This document shows, one piece after another, positions 18,167 through 25,645 of a stretch of DNA of 60,892 nt. Under the pieces are notes generated by a model that ran no database searches, was not told the origin of the DNA, and worked only from the letters and a program-made list of their open reading frames with translations. Location of the stretch: NCBI GenBank assembly GCA_965657215.1, contig CBFHNR010000016.1:1-60892 (forward strand). The letters run 5' to 3'. Numbering within the stretch: position 1 is the stretch's first letter; every line of letters starts with the position of its first letter. A program made the position numbers and the translations under genes. Source of the stretch: JAHEJA01 sp965657215. Lineage in GTDB: Bacteria > Pseudomonadota > Alphaproteobacteria > Rhodobacterales > Rhodobacteraceae.

Positions 18167-18976
18167 TCAAAGCCCTAATACGTCCAACATATCGTATTCA
18201 CCCGGAGCTTTTCCTTGCCCCCATAGCGCAGCCTTCAAAGCACCCCGTGCAAACACGGCCCTGTCGGTGGCTATGTGACGTAATATAATACGCTCTCCTT
18301 CGGCGGCAAATAGCACATCATGTTCGCCCACGATGTCGCCACCACGAATAGCCGTAAAGCCGATATCACCCTTCTTGCGCGCGCCTGTGATCCCATCCCG
18401 TCCACTGTCACGCACATCATTCAGCGCAACACCGCGCCCTTCGGCTGCGGCCTCGCCCAACATCAAAGCTGTGCCTGAGGGGGCGTCCACTTTTTGGTTG
18501 TGATGGGCTTCGATCACTTCGATATCGAAATCCTCGTCCAATGCTTGCGCAACTTTTTTCGTCAATTGCGTCAAGAGGTTCACACCAAGGGACATATTGC
18601 CCGCGCGCACAATCGTTGCATGGCGCGCCGCAGCTGATAGCTTGGCAAGGTCCTCATCCGACATACCCGTTGTCCCAATGACATGAACCGCGCGCGCTTG
18701 TGCGGCAAGGCCCGCAAATTCGACGGTTGCAGAGGGGGCGGTGAAATCGATGACGGCTTGCGCTTTGGCAAAGGCCTCAAGCGGATCATCACTTACGATA
18801 ACCCCAGTCTCAACGCCGCCCATCAGGACTCCAAGGTCGCGACCGATCCAATCATGACCCTTACGTTCAATGGCACCAACCAGTTTAGCTTTGTCGCTTT
18901 TTTGAATTGTTTGGACCAACATTTGTCCCATGCGCCCTGAGACGCCTGTTACAACAATTCCTGGAAGATCAGCCAT
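18167..18976 (-). CDS. dapB: 4-hydroxy-tetrahydrodipicolinate reductase
   Basis: An NAD(P)H-dependent step of the diaminopimelate/lysine pathway. The 269 residues show a Rossmann motif GVSGRMGQML at the N-terminus, GTTGMSDEDL, and the substrate-binding signature EAHHNQKVDAPSGTA. It is divergent from rbfA. A good promoter lies in the 85-bp intergenic space. Confidence 0.96.
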   Translation of the reverse strand: MADLPGIVVTGVSGRMGQMLVQTIQKSDKAKLVGAIERKGHDWIGRDLGVLMGGVETGVIVSDDPLEAFAKAQAVIDFTAPSATVEFAGLAAQARAVHVIGTTGMSDEDLAKLSAAARHATIVRAGNMSLGVNLLTQLTKKVAQALDEDFDIEVIEAHHNQKVDAPSGTALMLGEAAAEGRGVALNDVRDSGRDGITGARKKGDIGFTAIRGGDIVGEHDVLFAAEGERIILRHIATDRAVFARGALKAALWGQGKAPGEYDMLDVLGL

Positions 18977-19005
18977 AGTACACTCCTGATTTGACTATTT
19001 GTCCT

Positions 19006-19033
19006 TTCATACAGTGCCTAGGCATCTTGGCAA
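19006..19033 (-). promoter_or_regulatory. dapB promoter with an embedded palindrome
   Basis: On the minus strand TTGCCA (19028-19033) and TATGAA (19006-19011) are spaced 16 bp and look like -35 and -10 boxes, with dapB starting 30 bases downstream. The spacer holds the perfect 10-bp palindrome TGCCTAGGCA (19015-19024), a possible operator. This is pattern only. Confidence 0.45.
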
Positions 19034-19061
19034 AGGACAAAGAAGCGCGTAGAGGACTGTT

Positions 19062-19466
19062 ATGGGAAAGAATAAATTTCATGATGGCGATGGCCCCTCT
19101 CAGAGACAGCTCCGCGTTGGCGAGCTGATCCGAAGAACATTGGCCGACGTCTTGCAACGTGGGGACATCCACGATCCAGACCTCAATCGGATTTCCATCA
19201 CAGTGGGCGAAGTCACGACATCCCCAGATTTGAAAATCGCCACCGCCTATGTGTGCCCCTTGGGTGGTCAAGGTGGTCAAGATGTGATTGCGCTTTTGGC
19301 CCGTAACAAATCGGAAATCAGACGCGCAATGTCCAAGAATTTGGCTCTCAAATTTTCCCCTGATTTACGGTTTCGGCTGGATGAAACCTTTGATCGTATG
19401 GATGAAACACGCCGTCTCTTTTCCCAAGACGAAGTCCGCCGCGATATCGACGAAGACGAAGAATAG
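19062..19466 (+). CDS. rbfA: 30S ribosome-binding factor A
   Basis: A KH-like cold-adaptation and 30S maturation factor that acts on the 5' end of 16S rRNA. The 134 residues include RQLRVGELIRRTLADVL, ISITVGEVTTSPDLKIATAYV and LRFRLDETFDRM, all family hallmarks. A short hairpin without a T run follows at about 19470. Confidence 0.95.
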   Translation: MGKNKFHDGDGPSQRQLRVGELIRRTLADVLQRGDIHDPDLNRISITVGEVTTSPDLKIATAYVCPLGGQGGQDVIALLARNKSEIRRAMSKNLALKFSPDLRFRLDETFDRMDETRRLFSQDEVRRDIDEDEE

Positions 19467-19519
19467 CCCAGATCAGGTGATCTGAGCTATCCTGCTGAAT
19501 GGGCTCTTAATGGGCTCGA

Positions 19520-19978
19520 TTAGTTAACGGTGGCTGCCTCGATCTGTGGCGTATCAGAGGCGATTTCAATCCGACGCGGTTTCAGCGCCTCAGGGATTTC
19601 ACGCTCAAGCTCAATATGGAGCATCCCATCGACATGGCTTGCGCCGGTGACTTTGACGTGGTCAGCTAAATGAAAGCGCCGCTCAAAGGCACGGTTGGCA
19701 ATGCCCCGATGTAGGTAGGTGCGATCGTCGGCATTGTCTGCTTTTTGCGCGGAGACAACCAAAGCTTTTTCCTTTACCTCAACAGAGAGATCCGCTTCGC
19801 TAAATCCTGCCACAGCAATAGAAATGCGATAGCTATCATCATCTGTTTTCTCGATATTATAGGGAGGGTAGCTTGTGTTGCTAGGCGTATCCGTGGCGAG
19901 CACGCGATCCATCAAATCAGCGATTTGATCGAAGCCAACAGTTGCGCGGTATAGGGGTGTAAAATCAAAATGTCTCAT
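19520..19978 (-). CDS. Small heat-shock protein (Hsp20/IbpA type)
   Basis: A chaperone that holds unfolded proteins. The 152-residue chain has the N-terminus MRHFDFTPLYRATVGFDQIA typical of IbpA relatives, then an alpha-crystallin domain (about 38-125) including YNIEKTDDDSYRISIAVAGF and HRGIANRAFERRF. The frame is open to 20005, but the ATG at 19978 has GAGGAT just upstream. That Shine-Dalgarno can pair with the leader in a ROSE-like hairpin, suggesting heat control of translation. Confidence 0.93.
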   Translation of the reverse strand: MRHFDFTPLYRATVGFDQIADLMDRVLATDTPSNTSYPPYNIEKTDDDSYRISIAVAGFSEADLSVEVKEKALVVSAQKADNADDRTYLHRGIANRAFERRFHLADHVKVTGASHVDGMLHIELEREIPEALKPRRIEIASDTPQIEAATVN

Positions 19979-19979
19979 A

Positions 19980-20003
19980 GGTTTATCCTCATTGAGCGAT
20001 ACC
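19980..20003 (-). promoter_or_regulatory. Putative ROSE-type RNA thermometer hairpin over the hsp20 Shine-Dalgarno
   Basis: In the hsp20 leader, GGU-AUCGCUC-AAU-GAGGAU-AA-ACC folds so that AUC(G)CUC pairs fully with GAGGAU, with one bulged G and an AAU loop. GGU/ACC close the base. The left arm contains UCGCU, a match to the UYGCU box that pairs with the Shine-Dalgarno with a bulged G in alphaproteobacterial ROSE elements. A further stem, GUCUG/CAGGC, can form upstream. Read by eye, not folded by program. Confidence 0.65.
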
Positions 20004-20112
20004 AAAAATTGCCTGTCACATTGGACCAGACGGTTATGTTACGAACCCATATTTGGCGTCCGTGACTCATAGGTAGGCATCACATTTTGAGGTTTCAAGA
20101 GGGCTGAAAGAG

Positions 20113-20916
20113 CTAAGGTTTGGAAAATTTCGCCCCGATATTACGACGGGCATTAGACGGCGCATTTTGGCTAACAACCCCCGTATAGGGTTCGATATCT
20201 AGCGAATACTCATCTTTAAACGCTGTTAACAAAGGGGAGAGCTCGGCCCCCAGCGACACTTTTTCCCCTTTGAAATTCGCCATTGCAGAGACGACAGAGA
20301 CAATCCGCGGATACCCATTGGAAAAGTCAAAGACAGGTGAACCAGATGCCCCAAAATCGACATCACAGGTCATAATAAGGATGCCTTGTTGATGCTCGGA
20401 TATATCGCATATTTCCTGATATGATGGAACTTCTGAGCGGCCACGTGCGTAGGAGACGACGCTAACCGCTTGCCCTTGGATCGGGACATCGGCGATTTGA
20501 AACGGAGGAATGCGCGCGCTTTGGATTGGGTGTTCAAGCTCTAAAACTGCAAGATCCGTTGTGACACGTTCAGCGGTGACTGTGCTTTGAAACTGATACC
20601 CAGGATGTGGTGAGGCGCGTCTAATTTTTCGATAGGCTTCGGCCCGACCATTTTTAAAGCCAGCCTGAAATTCCAGTAGAGAAATATCAAGTTTTTCGGT
20701 CGTCTCTGGGCTGAATAAACAATGCGCGGCTGTCACGAGCAAGGTTGATGTAATCATTGAGGCCGTACAAAATCCGTCGCCACCATTAATGGTCAGGCGT
20801 CCAACAGCCGACCATTCCCGACCAGAATCTAGAGTTGATAATGGCTCAATGCGCGATGTTTCGGCGGCCAAATGGCTGCTGATGAACACACATAAGATGA
20901 CAGACAACAGGCGCAA
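20113..20916 (-). CDS. Secreted trypsin-like serine protease (S1 family)
   Basis: An exported protease. I place the start at TTG 20916, which has GGAGG 5 bases upstream and begins a signal peptide (RLLSVILCVFISSHLAA, cut near residue 18). That gives 267 residues and avoids the 82-bp overlap with glcF that the upstream ATG at 21063 would cause. Numbered from the TTG, the triad is complete: H65 in TAAHCLF, D121 in TTDLAVLELE and S191 in GASGSPVF. It follows glcF by about 65 bp. The substrate is unknown. Confidence 0.85.
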   Translation of the reverse strand: MRLLSVILCVFISSHLAAETSRIEPLSTLDSGREWSAVGRLTINGGDGFCTASMITSTLLVTAAHCLFSPETTEKLDISLLEFQAGFKNGRAEAYRKIRRASPHPGYQFQSTVTAERVTTDLAVLELEHPIQSARIPPFQIADVPIQGQAVSVVSYARGRSEVPSYQEICDISEHQQGILIMTCDVDFGASGSPVFDFSNGYPRIVSVVSAMANFKGEKVSLGAELSPLLTAFKDEYSLDIEPYTGVVSQNAPSNARRNIGAKFSKP

Positions 20917-20981
20917 CAATACCTCCACCCAAGTAATACTCCCTCCTAATATCAGGATGTGGCAGCATTGTGGCGAAAAAA

Positions 20982-22307
20982 TTAACGCAGAATGGGAACT
21001 GCATCCTTTTGGCGCGAACCTGACGCGTCTAATGCTTTGGGCTTGGGCCCACCCGTGGCCCAATCGAGCAATTCAACAGTATGTACAATAGGGACATCCG
21101 TCGCCGAGCCAATTTGCATCATGCATCCGATATTACCTGCTGCGATGATATCGGGCTGAACCGCTTCCAGTGTTTGCACCTTGCGCGTCTTCAGCTCGGC
21201 TGAAATTTCGGGCTGCATTAGGTTATAGGTTCCCGCAGACCCACAGCAGAGGTGGCTATCGCGTGGTTCAGCAACCTGAAACCCCGCCGCTTTCAATAAT
21301 TGTTTCGGGAACGTCTTAATTTTTTGCCCATGCTGCAGCGAACAGGCCGCATGATAGGCGACAACAATGTCTTTGGGATCACCTTTGGGTAAATCCAGAT
21401 CAATGAGGACTTCGGAAATATCTTTGGCCAAGGCCGAGACCGTTTTGGCCTGTTGGGCTAACTCTGTATCACGGAACATATGCCCATAATCTTTGACCGT
21501 TGTTCCGCAACCGCTTGTATTGATGACGATGGCATCGAGGCCACCATTGTCAATTTCCGCGTTCCAAGCGGCGATATTAGCCGCAGCCGCCTTGTGGCTT
21601 TCGCTCGTTTTGCCCATGTGATGCGTCAAGGCCCCACAACATCCCTGCCCTTTGGCCACGACAACTTCGCAGCCCATACGGGTCAAAAGGCGAATGGTTG
21701 CGTCATTGATATCTGTATTCAACGCCTTCTGCGCACAGCCCGTCATCAAAGCAATGCGTTTGCGTTTCGCGGTCTTGGGCGCAAAGGTCTGAGGATCGTC
21801 ATTTCGGCTCACAGGGGGCACCTGTTTCGGTGCCATCGCAATCATCGCACGCAATCGACGATCTGGAATCAATTTCACAAAAGGCCGCGCCATTTTCGCG
21901 CCAAGCAAGGCCAATCGGAACCGTGTGGGATAGGGTAAAACTTGCGCAAGAATGGATCGCAAAATGCGCTCGCTTAGAGGTCGTTTATAATTGTCTTCAA
22001 TATAAGCGCGCGCGTGATCGACCAGATGCATATAATGCACGCCCGACGGACAGGTCGTCATACATGCCAAACAGGACAGGCAGCGATCAATATGTTTCAC
22101 CGTGGTTTTGTCAGGCACCCGATTGTTTTCGAGCATATCCTTAATCAGGTAAATGCGTCCACGTGGGCTATCTAATTCGTCGCCTAGCACTTGATAGGTC
22201 GGACAGGTTGCTGTGCAAAACCCACAATGTACGCAAGCACGCAAGATTTCATTGCTACGTTTGAAATCGGGATCTTCAAGCTGTTTTGGTTCGAAAAAGG
22301 TTTGCAT
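20982..22307 (-). CDS. glcF: Glycolate oxidase iron-sulfur subunit
   Basis: The electron-transfer subunit of the membrane-associated glycolate dehydrogenase GlcDEF. The 441 residues carry two 4Fe-4S motifs, CVHCGFCTATCP and CLSCLACMTTCP, then two cysteine-rich CCG domains (GCCGALTHH and LCCGSAGTY). It starts 2 bases after the glcE stop. Together the three genes let the cell oxidise glycolate to glyoxylate. Confidence 0.95.
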   Translation of the reverse strand: MQTFFEPKQLEDPDFKRSNEILRACVHCGFCTATCPTYQVLGDELDSPRGRIYLIKDMLENNRVPDKTTVKHIDRCLSCLACMTTCPSGVHYMHLVDHARAYIEDNYKRPLSERILRSILAQVLPYPTRFRLALLGAKMARPFVKLIPDRRLRAMIAMAPKQVPPVSRNDDPQTFAPKTAKRKRIALMTGCAQKALNTDINDATIRLLTRMGCEVVVAKGQGCCGALTHHMGKTSESHKAAAANIAAWNAEIDNGGLDAIVINTSGCGTTVKDYGHMFRDTELAQQAKTVSALAKDISEVLIDLDLPKGDPKDIVVAYHAACSLQHGQKIKTFPKQLLKAAGFQVAEPRDSHLCCGSAGTYNLMQPEISAELKTRKVQTLEAVQPDIIAAGNIGCMMQIGSATDVPIVHTVELLDWATGGPKPKALDASGSRQKDAVPILR

Positions 22308-22309
22308 GA

Positions 22310-23410
22310 TTATCCCATAAGTCCTTGATTCAAAATGCCACGAGGGTCAAATTTCTGCCTTATCTTGGCAGAATACTCAGCCACGAGTGGGTTTTCAGGG
22401 TGGAATTTTGGCTGATGATCACCCTTTATCAATGTCGCATGTCCCTCTGTTAGGGCGGCACGCGGATCACAGCTTTGATCCCCTGACCCCCAAAGCAATC
22501 CACCAGACCAATCCATAAAGCCTGATGTGAACCCCGCCTTTTGGAACACACCTGCGCCATCGGTTGGTTTGACAGAGACCTTCCAAATCGCGTCATCCTT
22601 CGATGAAACGGGTTTGAGGGCGCGAATGTCGGACCACAAGGCGCGCGATTGCGCATCCTCAAGGTGTGAGTGATCATAGTCAGCCATGAGACCTTGAAGC
22701 TGTTCCAACCGATAGGATACCGATTTTTCAAATCCCTCAATGCGTAACACTGTCTTAGGACCATCCGCGTCAAACGGAAGGTGAACGGCGCCCGACACCT
22801 CAAAGGGTGATCCAACGGCGCGCGTCAATGCGCCCACAGCTTGATCCTCTGATAGTCCGTGCAAAACGAGAGATGTCTGAGTTTCGGATTTTGGCAGGGT
22901 TTTAAACGCAACTTCGGTCATAACGCCCAAGGTGCCAAAGCTCCCGCACAAGAGTTTCACCAAATCATAGCCCGTCACGTTTTTCATCACGCGACCGCCA
23001 TTTTTCAAAATCTGACCAGTGCCATCCACAAACCTCACGCCGAGCAAGAAATCCCGCGCAGCACCGCTTTGAAATCGACGAGAGCCGCTATTGTTCATGG
23101 CAAAGACACCACCGATTGTTGGGGTTCCCGCGGTGCCAAGCATGCTTTGATAATCATAGGGCTCAAAGGCAAGCCGTTGGCCTTCTGCATCTAAGGCGGC
23201 CTCAATCTCAGCAAGCGGAGTTCCCGCTTTGGCGATCATCGTCAGAGCGCCCGGTTCATATTCGTTGATGCCAATCATGCCTGTCGTGGTTAGCAGAGCA
23301 CCATCGCATGTAATCCCCTTGGATTGCCCGCCACATATCGCCAGCGGCGCAGACGCCGCCTGAATAGCCTCGGCCAAGTCGCCCTCTGATGTCGGAATGA
23401 GATGTGTCAT
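22310..23410 (-). CDS. glcE: Glycolate oxidase FAD-binding subunit
   Basis: The second flavin-domain subunit of glycolate dehydrogenase, 366 residues. The FAD_binding_4 fold is shown by AICGGQSKG, TIGGVFAMNNSGSRR and GRVMKNVTGYDLVKLLCGSFGT. It is shorter than GlcD, as expected. The middle gene of glcDEF, it begins 9 bases after the glcD stop. Confidence 0.95.
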   Translation of the reverse strand: MTHLIPTSEGDLAEAIQAASAPLAICGGQSKGITCDGALLTTTGMIGINEYEPGALTMIAKAGTPLAEIEAALDAEGQRLAFEPYDYQSMLGTAGTPTIGGVFAMNNSGSRRFQSGAARDFLLGVRFVDGTGQILKNGGRVMKNVTGYDLVKLLCGSFGTLGVMTEVAFKTLPKSETQTSLVLHGLSEDQAVGALTRAVGSPFEVSGAVHLPFDADGPKTVLRIEGFEKSVSYRLEQLQGLMADYDHSHLEDAQSRALWSDIRALKPVSSKDDAIWKVSVKPTDGAGVFQKAGFTSGFMDWSGGLLWGSGDQSCDPRAALTEGHATLIKGDHQPKFHPENPLVAEYSAKIRQKFDPRGILNQGLMG

Positions 23411-23419
23411 AGCCTGTCC

Positions 23420-24856
23420 TTAAGCTGCATCACGGCGCGATTGACTCACGTCAAGAGGAAACACCTTGGCCGCATTGAGCAACCATTTGGGATCAAAGAC
23501 GTCTTTGATTTTCATCTGCGCTTCTAGATCGAGGTCACTAAATTGAACGCTCATCAAATCGCGCTTTTCAATGCCCACCCCATGTTCACCTGTGAGGCAC
23601 CCACCCACTTCAACACAGAGCTTGAGAATTTCCGCACCGAAAGCCTCGCATTTTTCGAGATCACCAGGAGTGTTGGCATTATACAAAATCAGCGGATGCA
23701 TGTTCCCATCCCCTGCGTGAAAAACATTTCCCACATCCAATCCAAACTCTTGACTCATCTCTCCAATGCGGCGCAGAACAAACGGCAATTGGTTCACAGG
23801 GATCGTGCCGTCCAAGCACATGTAATCATTGATCTGACCCATTGCCCCGAATGCAGATTTGCGCCCCAACCAAATCCGAGCGGCTTGATCCGCATCTTTG
23901 GCTTCTCTGAGTTCCACGGGATTATGTCGCCGCGCAATTTCTAGAATTTTGTCCAATTGTTCTTGGATTTCATCTGCGCTGCCTTCGACTTCGACAATCA
24001 AGAGCGCTTCGCAATCGGGATATCCTGCCCCTGCAAAAGCCTCGGTCGTCTGAATACAGAGGCGATCCATAAATTCAATCGCCACAGGCAAGACGCCTGC
24101 CTTGATGATATCAGACACACATTGACCTGCGACTTCGTTGCTATCAAAGCCCATCAACACTGGGCGCGCTCCTTCGGGTTTATGCAAAATACGCAGGGTG
24201 GCTTCAGTCACAACACCGATCTGACCCTCAGATCCACAAATCACACCGAGTAAATCCAATCCCGCTGAATCCAGATGAGCACCGCCGATATTCATGATTT
24301 CGCCCGCCATCGTGACCATACGAACGCCCAACAGGTTGTTCGATGTAACGCCATACTTCAAACAATGGGCCCCACCGGAATTCATCGCAATATTTCCAGC
24401 AATCGCACAGGCAAGCTGACTCGATGGATCAGGGGCATAGAAAAACCCGTCCTCTTCGATTGCGCCTGTCACACTTAGGTTGGTCCGACCCGTTTGCACG
24501 CGCACGATGCGATTGTCGTAATCGGTTTCAAGCACGTCATTCATCCGCGCGACACCCAAAATCACACAATCCGCTGTAGGCAAAGCCCCCCCTGCCAAGG
24601 ACGTCCCTGCCCCGCGTGGCACAACGGGAACGTCGAATTGATTGCAAATCTTCATAACCTCAGCGACCTCTTCGGTGGTTGAGGGCAGGACAGCCAACAT
24701 GGGAGGACAGCGATAGGCCGAGAGGCCATCACATTCATAGGCACGCGTCTCAGCCGGATCTTCGATAACCGCAGTGTGCGGCAAAACTTGACGCAAGAGG
24801 TTCGCTATCTGTTGCTTTTTCAAAAGGATGTCAGACTTGGGTCTTGGCATTTCCAT
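23420..24856 (-). CDS. glcD: Glycolate oxidase catalytic subunit
   Basis: The FAD-linked subunit that oxidises glycolate. The 478 residues include the FAD-binding motif PRGAGTSLAGGALP, AGNIAMNSGGAHCLKYG, and the C-terminal signature HAGDGNMHPLI with GEHGVGIEKRDLM. Of two nearby starts, the ATG at 24856 has GAGG at a proper 8-base distance. The ATG at 24862 is too close to it. A promoter with an inverted-repeat operator lies immediately upstream. Confidence 0.96.
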   Translation of the reverse strand: MEMPRPKSDILLKKQQIANLLRQVLPHTAVIEDPAETRAYECDGLSAYRCPPMLAVLPSTTEEVAEVMKICNQFDVPVVPRGAGTSLAGGALPTADCVILGVARMNDVLETDYDNRIVRVQTGRTNLSVTGAIEEDGFFYAPDPSSQLACAIAGNIAMNSGGAHCLKYGVTSNNLLGVRMVTMAGEIMNIGGAHLDSAGLDLLGVICGSEGQIGVVTEATLRILHKPEGARPVLMGFDSNEVAGQCVSDIIKAGVLPVAIEFMDRLCIQTTEAFAGAGYPDCEALLIVEVEGSADEIQEQLDKILEIARRHNPVELREAKDADQAARIWLGRKSAFGAMGQINDYMCLDGTIPVNQLPFVLRRIGEMSQEFGLDVGNVFHAGDGNMHPLILYNANTPGDLEKCEAFGAEILKLCVEVGGCLTGEHGVGIEKRDLMSVQFSDLDLEAQMKIKDVFDPKWLLNAAKVFPLDVSQSRRDAA

Positions 24857-24870
24857 AGGCATATCCTCAC

Positions 24871-24909
24871 AATTGGTAAATAAAATATACCAATTTCTTT
24901 AATTGGCAA
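24871..24909 (-). promoter_or_regulatory. glcDEF promoter and inverted-repeat operator
   Basis: On the minus strand TTGCCA (24904-24909) and TATTTT (24882-24887) with a 16-bp spacer form a sigma-70-like promoter. A perfect inverted repeat AATTGGT (24871-24877) / ACCAATT (24889-24895) straddles the -10 box. The half-sites match those bound by GntR-family regulators such as PdhR, but the 11-bp gap is longer than the usual 3. No regulator gene is adjacent. Confidence 0.5.
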
Positions 24910-24937
24910 GAGGAAAGGAACCCGTTAGACAAAGAGC

Positions 24938-25645
24938 ATGACCTGGAGCGACCGCCTTTCCCTATTTTCAAACACAGATTACATCGCTGTTTTCTTGCTC
25001 TTTTTGACGTGGATAATATCAACCCATCTTATTGAGAACCCTCCTGAGAATAGACCTTCTGTTGCCTCTCTCATGTCCCATTTCCGCCGCGACTGGATGC
25101 GCAAAATGGCTGAAAGGGATGTTCGCATTTTCGATGCACAGATCATGAATGGCCTGCGTCAAGGAACAGCCTTTTTTGCCTCCGCCACGATGATTTCCAT
25201 TGGCGGTATTCTTGCGCTGATTGGTAATACGGATTTGTTAGCAGGTGTCGCCAGTGATCTGACCCTGAACCAAACCCCGAAAATTGTGTACGAAATCAAA
25301 ATGATGCTAACGCTGGTTTTCGTGACCAATGGATTTTTGAAATTTGTCTGGTCTCATCGGCTGTTTGGGTATTGCGCCATTTTGATTGCTTCCGTTCCCA
25401 ACGACCCTAACGATCCCCAAGCGCTCTCACGAGCAATGACAGCGGGTGAAGTGAATGTAACTGCCGCGCGGAGCTATAACCGCGGGCTCCGCGCTGTTTA
25501 TTTTTCGATTGCATCGGTTGCCTGGCTGCTTGGTCCTGTCGCACTGATAATAGCAACAGTGGTTACAATGGGCGTATTATGGCGTCGCGAATTTATGTCC
25601 GTGTCGAGACAGCTTTTGATCAAAGACCTTCAATCCATCGATTAA
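24938..25645 (+). CDS. DUF599 domain membrane protein
   Basis: A 235-residue inner-membrane protein with four hydrophobic segments and the DUF599 features: RDWMRKMAERDVRIFDAQIM after the first helix, and TAARSYNRGLRAVYFS before the last. Function is unknown. It is divergent from glcDEF and overlaps the 3' end of the MoxR operon by 4 bp. Confidence 0.8.
   Translation: MTWSDRLSLFSNTDYIAVFLLFLTWIISTHLIENPPENRPSVASLMSHFRRDWMRKMAERDVRIFDAQIMNGLRQGTAFFASATMISIGGILALIGNTDLLAGVASDLTLNQTPKIVYEIKMMLTLVFVTNGFLKFVWSHRLFGYCAILIASVPNDPNDPQALSRAMTAGEVNVTAARSYNRGLRAVYFSIASVAWLLGPVALIIATVVTMGVLWRREFMSVSRQLLIKDLQSID

Noticed and set aside
19470..19487. Hairpin CAGATCA/TGATCTG after rbfA
   Set aside because: Very small loop and no T run. 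It could be a weak processing signal but is not called as a terminator.
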